DNA of 7,622 nt from a bacterium (GTDB taxonomy: Bacteria; Verrucomicrobiota; Verrucomicrobiae; Opitutales; Opitutaceae), in contig JAJXYI010000644.1 of assembly GCA_021780625.1 (NCBI GenBank), positions 1-7,622 of the forward strand, in the 5' to 3' direction. The notes below the pieces were generated by a model. The model made no database searches, was not told the DNA's origin, and saw only the letters and a program-made list of their open reading frames with translations. Positions 1 through 5,318 of the stretch are shown piece by piece. The stretch's first letter is position 1, and every line of letters starts with the position of its first letter. The position numbers and the translations under genes were made by a program.

Positions 1-355
1 GCGCGAATAAAGCTGCTAGTATCATCAAATACGCAGCTTGAGATATCCGCTGCGAGGGGCGATCGCCCTCGCCATTTCCGTGGGCAGGCGCTACGCTGCT
101 CGCGCATTGGCAAGCCCCGCGCCGGGCCTCGGGATCGACGCGGACGAGCGGGCAAATCATGCGCATCTTCGTTCACGAGCGATGCCTTTCGCCAGACCGC
201 GGCACGCGCCGCCGCGGCCCTGCCGGGATGCAGTTCGATACACCGCAGGATACGCGTCCGACGAGTGTCGAATCACTCGGCAGGGGCGCGCCCCGGGTGC
301 GTCCGGGGCGGGATTCCGGCGCGCTGCCACGGGCGCGGTCTCAACGTTTTTCCCC
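1..355. other. Leading non-coding region with hairpins
   Basis: I see no credible gene here. The frame that continues into the downstream gene is open from a TTG at 38, but its translation is low-complexity, rich in Arg, Ala and Pro, and unlike the family that begins at 356. Two inverted repeats stand out. AAGCTGC (10-16) pairs with GCAGCTT (33-39) around a 16-nt loop in a locally AT-rich stretch. A much stronger hairpin lies at 52-72 and is listed separately. The AT-rich part contains weak -10-like strings such as TAGTAT (17-22) and TATCAT (20-25), but none has a convincing -35 partner. The start of the region may be the tail of whatever lies upstream of the window. Confidence 0.5.
52..72. 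other. Strong bulged hairpin containing GGCGATCGCC
   Basis: GCGA (52-55) pairs with TCGC (69-72) and GGGC (57-60) with GCCC (65-68). G56 is bulged and GATC forms the loop, giving an 8-bp stem. No T-run follows on the + strand, so this is not a classical intrinsic terminator. It could be a structured terminator of an upstream gene, a protein-binding palindrome, or one member of the GGCGATCGCC repeat set seen elsewhere in the window. The pairing is seen directly; its function is unknown. Confidence 0.45.
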
Positions 356-832
356 ATGAATACACCGGACGTCATCGATAGCATCCAGTCCTCGTTTCGG
401 AACGAGGCCGATTTGGATTCGTGCTGGCTGGTCGTGATCAATCGCAATGAAGCCTGCATCTACCACTCGCTGGCGCATGGCACCGTGCCCGAGCACATCC
501 AGCGCCAGCGCACCCAGGCGGCCATCCGCCATTCGGCCCGGTCGGATGGATTTTTCAGGCGGCCTGAAGTCCCGGCCCCCCACTGTTATCTCGAGCCGCT
601 CGCGCGGGTCCTGAAGGAAGCCCGCCGCATACTCGTGTTTGGCAGCGGCAAGGGCGTGGCGAACCAGATGGACCAGTTCGTCGCCTGGCTCGACGCACGA
701 CATCCGGATCTTGCGCGCAGGATCTTGGGGCGCGTTGTCGTCGACGAGCACCACATGACCGCCTCGCAGCTTCTGGCCAGGGCGCGGGCGATCGCCGTCC
801 GCCAACGGGCCTCGGTATTTGAAACTTCGTGA
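356..832 (+). CDS. eRF1-like 'translational machinery / host attachment' family protein
   Basis: This small 158-residue protein resembles the bacterial eRF1/archaeal-release-factor-like group, annotated variously as translational machinery protein, host attachment protein or baeRF. Three blocks support this: an N-terminal strand with an 'I-x-x-x-E-A-x-I-Y-H' pattern (about 28-37), a central 'LARVLKEARRILVFGSGKG' helix-strand-glycine block (82-100), and a C-terminal 'V-D-E-H-H-M-T-A-S-Q-L-L-A-x-A-R' block (129-144) matching the family's D-H-x-T-x-x-Q-L-x-A-x-A-R ending. There is no signal peptide or membrane segment. The ATG at 356 is chosen because the family fold starts just after it; upstream in-frame codons encode low-complexity sequence. 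No Shine-Dalgarno is visible. A strong hairpin follows 6 nt after the stop. The biochemical role of these stand-alone single-domain members is not established, so the family call is fair but the function is open. Confidence 0.62.
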   Translation: MNTPDVIDSIQSSFRNEADLDSCWLVVINRNEACIYHSLAHGTVPEHIQRQRTQAAIRHSARSDGFFRRPEVPAPHCYLEPLARVLKEARRILVFGSGKGVANQMDQFVAWLDARHPDLARRILGRVVVDEHHMTASQLLARARAIAVRQRASVFETS

Positions 833-837
833 CACAA

Positions 838-860
838 GGCGGATCCGGACGGATCCCGCC
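838..860 (+). terminator. Hairpin just after the stop codon (possible terminator or attenuator)
   Basis: GGC (838-840) pairs with GCC (858-860) and GGATCC (841-846) with GGATCC (851-856). C857 is bulged and GGAC forms the loop, giving 9 bp. It starts 6 nt after the stop of the upstream gene and ends 42 nt before the next start. No U-tract follows, so factor-independent termination is doubtful. It could equally be a 3'-end stabiliser or an intercistronic processing site. The structure is seen directly; the role is inferred. Confidence 0.4.
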
Positions 861-902
861 CCTGCTCGCGACTACACGCCAATCCTCGACACCCCCGACA
901 AC

Positions 903-1187
903 ATGCTCAACACATTCGCAATCGATTACCTCGCGTTCCCCCATCACCATGGGCGCGTGTTCACGTATCAATCCGACGATCCCATCGAGACGGAGGATTT
1001 TCTGATGCACCTGCTGCTGGTCCGTGCCCGGATCACGGGAATCCGGCACAACGGGGCGCCGATGACGGGCCACGCCTTCGATCGGATGATGAAGGTGGCG
1101 GCTGAGCGGCTCGCCTCAGAGCTGTTGAAAGAGTCGCTGGGACTCGATCCGATCGCGATCAAGGACCGGTTTGGATTCTCCGCGTGA
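903..1187 (+). CDS. Small protein of unknown function (94 residues)
   Basis: I do not recognise this protein. It reads like real coding sequence: balanced composition, predicted strand-rich N-terminus (residues 4-23, including F-P-H-H-H-G at 12-17), an acidic turn (S-D-D-P-I-E-T-E-D, 24-32) and amphipathic helices from 33 to the end, closing with a patterned 'L-x-L-D-P-I-A-I-K-D-R-F-G-F' tail (79-92). The three adjacent histidines could bind metal, but nothing else supports an enzyme. There is no signal peptide or membrane span. ATG 903 is taken as the start; the frame is also open from a TTG at 819, but that would overlap the previous gene and add charged low-complexity sequence. No Shine-Dalgarno is seen. 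It lies 70 nt after the eRF1-like gene, on the same strand, and may share its transcript. It converges on rpoZ, leaving only 15 nt between the two stops. Confidence 0.6.
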   Translation: MLNTFAIDYLAFPHHHGRVFTYQSDDPIETEDFLMHLLLVRARITGIRHNGAPMTGHAFDRMMKVAAERLASELLKESLGLDPIAIKDRFGFSA

Positions 1188-1202
1188 AGGAGGGGAGGAG
1201 GA

Positions 1203-1421
1203 TCACCCCTGAGCGAGCTCTTCCGCGGTGGGCAGCTGGTAGCTGATCTTGCCCTCGGCGATTTCGCGCAGGGCGGTGTCCTCCGGGGAAAGTTTTTCGA
1301 GCGAGACGACCAGCGGGCGATTGCCTCGGCGGAGCTGTTTGACGCGGCGCGAGACCACGTTCACGAGGATATTGGGGTCGTCGATGACCTTCAGTGCGTT
1401 CTTCAGATAGTCGTCTCTCAT
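1203..1421 (-). CDS. rpoZ: DNA-directed RNA polymerase omega subunit
   Basis: This is the small subunit that binds the beta-prime subunit and helps assembly and stability of RNA polymerase. The 72-residue protein carries the omega core: an N-terminal helix followed by V-V-S-R-R-V-K-Q-L-R-R-G-N-R-P-L-V (residues 22-38), the family's R-R-x-x-Q-L-x-x-G-x-x-P-x-V pattern, then A-L-R-E-I-A-E-G-K-I (50-59). It is shorter than the E. coli protein (about 91 residues), lacking the C-terminal extension, as in several other phyla. The start is the ATG at 1421-1419. No clear Shine-Dalgarno lies upstream, but a stable inverted repeat occupies the presumed leader (1466-1495). The gene stands alone, without the gmk or spoT neighbours common in proteobacteria, and is divergent from the hydrolase gene at 1776. 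Its end is only 15 purine-rich nucleotides from the convergent small gene. Confidence 0.88.
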   Translation of the reverse strand: MRDDYLKNALKVIDDPNILVNVVSRRVKQLRRGNRPLVVSLEKLSPEDTALREIAEGKISYQLPTAEELAQG

Positions 1422-1465
1422 GGATGAATTGGGTTGGTACGGGAAATGGCTGGGGCGGGGAGGCG

Positions 1466-1495
1466 AATCCGGCGCTTTGCGCCGCGGCCCGGATT
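1466..1495 (-). promoter_or_regulatory. Inverted repeat in the presumed rpoZ leader
   Basis: AATCCGG (1466-1472) pairs with CCGGATT (1489-1495) over a 16-nt loop. An alternative, mutually exclusive stem pairs CGGCGC (1470-1475) with GCGCCG (1479-1484) around a TTT loop. It lies 45-75 nt upstream of the rpoZ start. Two competing stems in a leader can act as an RNA switch, but no ligand-binding or leader-peptide signature is visible. It could also simply be a protein-binding palindrome. Confidence 0.3.
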
Positions 1496-1682
1496 GGCAA
1501 CGGCGTTATCTTGTAGCCCAGGGACATCCGGAACACGATCCAGAATCGGCCGGGCATGTGCGGGGGGCCGATAGTGATTGCGGGACCACGGGCTTACCGG
1601 CGTTAATCGCGGGTGCCTGCCGACGCCTGTGCTCCAAAGGGACTGGCGCGGGGAGGCGTTGCCCGACCGATCCGCCTCGAGC

Positions 1683-1720
1683 GTGACGCGGAGGTGACGC
1701 GACGGTGATTTCGGTGAAAC
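1683..1720 (+). promoter_or_regulatory. Phased GTGA direct repeats, candidate operator
   Basis: GTGA occurs at 1683, 1694, 1705 and 1714, giving spacings of 11, 11 and 9 nt. The first two copies extend to an identical eight-base GTGACGCG. All copies lie on one face of the helix, 55-92 nt upstream of the hydrolase start codon. OmpR/PhoB-family response regulators typically bind direct repeats with about 11-bp spacing, and the reverse complement of the E. coli Pho half-site begins (A/G)TGAC. The repeat is seen directly; the regulator is inferred. Confidence 0.4.
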
Positions 1721-1775
1721 AGGCGTCTTTGATTTTGTATCTGCGAACTCGAGGTTCCATCGACGGGACACCTCC

Positions 1776-2894
1776 ATGCCCGCTTCCACCTCATTCTCCC
1801 AGGTCCGCACGCTTTTCGGATCGCTGGATTATCTACCCCATCCGGCCCGACTGCGCGTTTTGTTGAGAACGGCAGGCCAGCGAATCAATCCACCGCGACC
1901 ACCCGAAGTCTACGAGGCGGCGATCACACCTCGTCAGGACCAACTGCTTGCGGAGGGGAAGGCGGGGGCCCATCAGCGTGCGATGCTGCACCGCATTTTC
2001 AGGCGGGGGCCGAATCCGACCATCGTGCTCGGCGGCTTCGTGCCCGACTCGACCGAGTCGGTCTACCTCATCAAGGACCTTCTGCTGCGGCACGGCAGTG
2101 TGTACTGCGTCAACTACCCGCGCACCGGATTCAACGCCGATCTGCTCTTTGCGCAGCTCGACGACCTGGTCGACGAGATTGCGATCTACCACCATCATGT
2201 GCCGACGATCTTTTCGGTGAGTTATGGCTGCGGGCTCGTGCTGGAGTGGCTGCGCCGGCGGCGATTGACAGCAGGGCATCGTGCCTTGGGCGGGCTTGTG
2301 TTTGTGAGCCCGGTGGCGTGCACGGAAGACCTGTTGCCCTCCGGGCGGAGGAAGGCGGCCACGCTGCTGGGGCGCGCCATCGCACCGTTCCTCGATGAGG
2401 CGGCGCCTCCCGATGGTCGGGCGATCGAGAAAGCGCGGGCGATGTTTGCGAAGATGTTCGAGGCCGGAGCCCAGAACCGGGACGCGCTCAAGCTTGTCTT
2501 GAACGCCGAAGAGGCGGCGGAGCTGCGGGACCGCGTAATGGGAACCATCAGGGCGATCGACCACGCGGGAGCGTGCGAACGCGTCCGCTCACTCCAGTCG
2601 ATGCAGTCGCCGCTCGGCTATTTCGCACCGATGATGCTTCCGCTTGCTGAAGCCCCGACGCTGATCCTCTATGCGGAGAAGGAGGACTCCGTGGTCGACG
2701 AGGCCTCGCCCACGCGGTTCGTCCTCGAGAGCGCCCACCAGGCCTATTTCCCACGCAGCCGCTTTGCGGTGATTTCCAACCCGAGGGGTGCGCCCGTGCA
2801 GCACGCATCGCTGATCTTTCACCACCAGAATTTCCGGCCCGCGCTTCAGGGGTTTTACGCGCGGCTAAAGGGCGGGCTTGTGACGGTCGCTTGA
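1776..2894 (+). CDS. Alpha/beta-hydrolase fold protein paired with a GH3 ligase
   Basis: This 372-residue protein appears to be a cytoplasmic serine hydrolase. A strand ending in V-L-G-G-F (84-88) fits the oxyanion-hole position. The nucleophile elbow is F-S-V-S-Y-G-C-G (146-153), with Ser149 as the likely nucleophile; the usual first glycine of G-x-S-x-G is Ser147. A later strand, T-L-I-L-Y-A-E-K-E-D (295-304), should deliver the acid (Asp304, or Asp308). His343 in P-V-Q-H-A-S completes a plausible triad. Residues 185-285 form a helical cap or lid that would set specificity. There is no signal peptide. The first 75 residues are an extension without an obvious domain. The start is the ATG at 1776; no Shine-Dalgarno is present. 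The next gene follows after 24 nt on the same strand, so an operon is likely. Esterase, thioesterase, amidase or acyltransferase activity are all possible; the fold is secure but the substrate is not. Confidence 0.78.
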   Translation: MPASTSFSQVRTLFGSLDYLPHPARLRVLLRTAGQRINPPRPPEVYEAAITPRQDQLLAEGKAGAHQRAMLHRIFRRGPNPTIVLGGFVPDSTESVYLIKDLLLRHGSVYCVNYPRTGFNADLLFAQLDDLVDEIAIYHHHVPTIFSVSYGCGLVLEWLRRRRLTAGHRALGGLVFVSPVACTEDLLPSGRRKAATLLGRAIAPFLDEAAPPDGRAIEKARAMFAKMFEAGAQNRDALKLVLNAEEAAELRDRVMGTIRAIDHAGACERVRSLQSMQSPLGYFAPMMLPLAEAPTLILYAEKEDSVVDEASPTRFVLESAHQAYFPRSRFAVISNPRGAPVQHASLIFHHQNFRPALQGFYARLKGGLVTVA

Positions 2895-2918
2895 GGGCGG
2901 TCCGACTGCGACGTATTC

Positions 2919-4490
2919 ATGGCCACGTTTCGATCTCTCCTCGCGCAAACGGCGTCGGCTCCGGCGATCGCCTGGATGCGCCGGCGTCTGGCGTCGGAGG
3001 GTTCGGGCGTAGGAGTCCAGAACCGGGTTTATGCGAACCTGATTTCGGGCCTGAAAGAGACGGCCTTTGGTCGAGACGTGGGGATCGAAGCGGGCATGGA
3101 CTACGCGCGTTTCCGTGCGCGGGTGTCGGTGAGGGGCTACGAGGGCATCGCCCCCTACGTGGAGCGGGCGAAGGCGGGCGAGGCGGATGTGCTGTGGCCC
3201 GGCCGATGCGATCACTTCGCATTGTCGTCGGGCACGACGGCGGGGCCGACCAAATTTGTCCCGGTGACGGCGGAGATGAGCGCACACTTCACGCGTGCGG
3301 GCCTGCAGTCGCTGATGCAGTTCGCGGCGCGCCGCCGAAGCGGCCGGGTCTTTGGAGGCAGACACCTGTTCCTCGGTGGATCGACTGCGCTCGTGAAACT
3401 CCCGCGTGCGCCAGGGGTGCCCGACGGATTCGGGGGAGACCTGAGCGGCATCACGGCGCTTAAGATGCCAGCCTGGACGGCGGCGCTGCTGTATGAGCCG
3501 GGCCTGCAGGTTGCGCAGATGAGCGACTGGCCGGAAAAAATCAGGGCGATCGCCGTGCGCACTCTTGGGCGGGACATCTCGCTGGTGGCAGGCATCCCGA
3601 GTTGGCTGCTGGTATTGGCCGAGGAGCTACGTCGCGCAGCGGCCGACGACGGGCGGCAGGTCGCGACTTTGCGCGAACTCTGGCCTAACCTCGAATGTTG
3701 CATCCACGGCGGCGTGCCCGTGGAGCCCTTCGTGGCCGACCTGCGTGCGGCCCTGGGGGACGGGGTGGCGTTTCACGAAGTGTATCCCGCCTCGGAGGGA
3801 TTCATCGCGGCACAGGATTGCGATTCTGGGGAAGGACTCCGACTGATGGTGTCCCAGGGTATTTTTTACGAATTCGTGCCCCTTGGGGACTTTGATTCGG
3901 ATCATCCGGAAACCAGCGGCGAGCAGGCCGTGCCGCTCGAAGGCGTCCGGACGGGTGTGGACTATGCGCTGGTGATCACGACGCCGGCGGGACTATGCCG
4001 GTACGCGATCGGCGACGTGGTCCGCTTCACGTCCACGTCCACGCCCCGGCTCGTGTATGCGGGGCGGACGAAGCTTCAGCTGAGCGCGTTTGGCGAGCAC
4101 GTGATCGAGAAGGAGCTGACAGACGCGTTGCTGTCGGCGGCGAAGGGACGGCGGGTGGGGCATTTTCACGTGGCACCGCTGTTTGTCGACGTGGCGGCCG
4201 GACGCAGACGGGGACGGCATGAGTGGTGGATCGCGGCGGAGGGGACGCCTGCGGACAGGACGCAGGGGCTCGCGGTGAGGCTCGACGAGGAGCTTGCCCG
4301 GCTCAACGAGGATTATGCGGCAAAACGCGGAGGGGGCGGAATGGACCTCCCGCTCGTGCGGATCGTCCCTCCATCCGTATTCGACAAATGGATGCAGAAG
4401 AACGGGAAGTGGGGCGGGCAAAACAAGATGCCGCGATGCCGCAGCGACCGCCGGGTTGCCGAGGGCCTGGCGGAGATCGCAACCGGGTGA
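2919..4490 (+). CDS. GH3-family acyl-adenylate / acyl amide synthetase
   Basis: GH3 proteins belong to the adenylate-forming superfamily: they activate a carboxylate with ATP and, in plants, transfer it to an amino acid. The three nucleotide motifs are present: S-S-G-T-T-A-G-P-T-K (103-112, phosphate-binding loop), Y-P-A-S-E-G (289-294) and Y-A-I-G-D-V-V (362-368, with Asp366 expected to bind the ribose). They are followed by Y-A-G-R (380-383), the hinge into the small C-terminal domain. That domain ends with G-Q-N-K-M-P-R-C (500-507), close to the Q-Y-K-T-P-R-C signature of plant GH3 enzymes. Length (523 residues) is within the normal range, so the protein looks intact. No signal peptide or membrane span is seen. 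It is 24 nt downstream of the hydrolase gene. Bacterial members often carry the misleading label 'auxin-responsive promoter protein'; their acids and acceptors are mostly unknown, and nothing here suggests auxin. Confidence 0.88.
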   Translation: MATFRSLLAQTASAPAIAWMRRRLASEGSGVGVQNRVYANLISGLKETAFGRDVGIEAGMDYARFRARVSVRGYEGIAPYVERAKAGEADVLWPGRCDHFALSSGTTAGPTKFVPVTAEMSAHFTRAGLQSLMQFAARRRSGRVFGGRHLFLGGSTALVKLPRAPGVPDGFGGDLSGITALKMPAWTAALLYEPGLQVAQMSDWPEKIRAIAVRTLGRDISLVAGIPSWLLVLAEELRRAAADDGRQVATLRELWPNLECCIHGGVPVEPFVADLRAALGDGVAFHEVYPASEGFIAAQDCDSGEGLRLMVSQGIFYEFVPLGDFDSDHPETSGEQAVPLEGVRTGVDYALVITTPAGLCRYAIGDVVRFTSTSTPRLVYAGRTKLQLSAFGEHVIEKELTDALLSAAKGRRVGHFHVAPLFVDVAAGRRRGRHEWWIAAEGTPADRTQGLAVRLDEELARLNEDYAAKRGGGGMDLPLVRIVPPSVFDKWMQKNGKWGGQNKMPRCRSDRRVAEGLAEIATG

Positions 4491-4493
4491 GAG

Positions 4494-4510
4494 GGCGGCC
4501 GTGGGCCGCC
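4494..4510. terminator. GC-rich hairpin between convergent genes
   Basis: GGCGGCC (4494-4500) pairs perfectly with GGCCGCC (4504-4510) around a GTG loop. It fills most of the 27-nt gap between the stops of the GH3 ligase and the metallophosphoesterase, where a bidirectional terminator is expected. There is no T-run on either side, so it may act as a 3'-end barrier or depend on a termination factor. Confidence 0.55.
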
Positions 4511-4517
4511 GGATGAC

Positions 4518-5318
4518 TCAGGCATCGACCGACTCCAGCGCGGCCGGCTCCGTCGGCAGCGGGTATTCCTGGACAAAGGTGGGATAGGAAATCAGCTCAT
4601 ACCGGCCGTCGTAGTGCTCGACGATGGCGGTGAGCGACTCGACCCAGTCTCCGGAATTCAGATAGTGGATCTGGCCGATCATCTTGTCGGCGGGCGTGTG
4701 GATGTGTCCGCATATCACCCCCAGACAGCCGCGGCTCTGTGCGAGCTGGCTGATGTGATCCTCGAAGTTGGAGATATGGTTTACGGCCTTTTTCACGCGG
4801 GCCTTGATGGCCTGGGAGAGGGACCAGTAATCCTTGCCCCGCCAGGCGCGCCAGGCGTTGTAGGCGCGGTTGATCCGCAGAAGGGCGTGGTAGCCCCAGT
4901 CTCCGAGGTGGGAAAGGAAGACGAAATTCTTGGTGATGGTGTCGAACACGTCGCCGTGCAGCACCAGATAACGGCCGCTGGCGCCTTCGTGCACGTAGTC
5001 CTCGACGAGGGTCAGTCCGCCGAAGGTGAAGGGGAGGAACTTGGCAAGGATGTCGTCGTGGTTCCCGCGAAGATAGATGACCTCGGTGCCCTGCTTTTCG
5101 AGCTTCTTGAGGAGGATGCGGATGAAGCGGGTGTGTTCTGAGCTCCAGTGTCCGCCCTTGCCCAGGCGCCAGCCGTCGATGATGTCGCCGTTGAGGATCA
5201 GTTTCTCGCAGCGCACGGTGCGGAGAAAATGGCAGGCTTCGACGGCCTTGCAGTCGGAAGTCCCGAGATGGACATCCGAGAGGATGACGGTGCGTACCTT
5301 GAGGCGTTTTTTATCCAT
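4518..5318 (-). CDS. Calcineurin-like metallophosphoesterase, LpxH superfamily (PlcP- or LpxH2-like)
   Basis: This 266-residue two-metal phosphoesterase has all five family motifs: S-D-V-H-L-G (14-19), G-D-I-I-D (44-48), G-N-H-D (85-88), H-G-D (121-123) and G-H-I-H (204-207), then N-S-G-D-W-V-E-S (221-228). Databases commonly label this type UDP-2,3-diacylglucosamine diphosphatase. However, true LpxH of the E. coli type has G-N-R-D-F in the third motif, whereas this one has G-N-H-D-D, and it carries a long helical insert (about 129-195). That leaves LpxH2-like lipid A synthesis or a PlcP-like phospholipase C that frees diacylglycerol. The start is ATG 5318, overlapping the kinase stop by 8 nt and placing the first metal motif at residue 15. 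An in-frame ATG at 5405 would add 29 low-complexity residues. It is the last gene of the operon, and the operon partners favour a lipid substrate. Confidence 0.85.
   Translation of the reverse strand: MDKKRLKVRTVILSDVHLGTSDCKAVEACHFLRTVRCEKLILNGDIIDGWRLGKGGHWSSEHTRFIRILLKKLEKQGTEVIYLRGNHDDILAKFLPFTFGGLTLVEDYVHEGASGRYLVLHGDVFDTITKNFVFLSHLGDWGYHALLRINRAYNAWRAWRGKDYWSLSQAIKARVKKAVNHISNFEDHISQLAQSRGCLGVICGHIHTPADKMIGQIHYLNSGDWVESLTAIVEHYDGRYELISYPTFVQEYPLPTEPAALESVDA

Larger units (their letters stand above)
1422..1775. other. Divergent intergenic region between rpoZ and the hydrolase gene
   Basis: This 354-bp stretch should hold the promoters of rpoZ (leftward) and of the hydrolase-GH3 unit (rightward). 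Open frames crossing it on either strand translate to low-complexity Arg/Pro/Gly-rich sequence, so I do not call genes. I see no tRNA T-loop signature or known riboswitch. It holds a hairpin near rpoZ (1466-1495) and a phased repeat array (1683-1720), both listed separately. A possible -10 for the rightward unit lies in the AT-rich 1729-1742 stretch, but no six-base match is good enough to name. On the - strand, GGAGGTG (1775-1769) sits 8 nt upstream of an ATG (1760-1758) that opens an 84-codon frame; see findings. Confidence 0.6.

Noticed and set aside
38..355. In-frame N-terminal extension (from TTG 38) of the eRF1-like protein
   Set aside because: The added 106 residues are low-complexity Arg/Ala/Pro-rich sequence with no family counterpart; the recognised domain starts soon after the ATG at 356.
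1188..1202. All-purine run with AGGAGG-like strings between two convergent stops
   Set aside because: It looks like a Shine-Dalgarno, but no ATG or GTG lies at the right distance on the + strand and the downstream sequence is the 3' end of rpoZ. Probably chance.
1422..1775. tRNA, riboswitch or small RNA gene in the divergent intergenic region
   Set aside because: I found no T-loop-like GTTCRANYC sequence, cloverleaf arms or known riboswitch core on either strand.
4030..4043. Short tandem repeat of ACGTCC in the GH3 gene
   Set aside because: It encodes an ordinary Thr-Ser-Thr-Ser-Thr surface stretch; too short to be a meaningful repeat.
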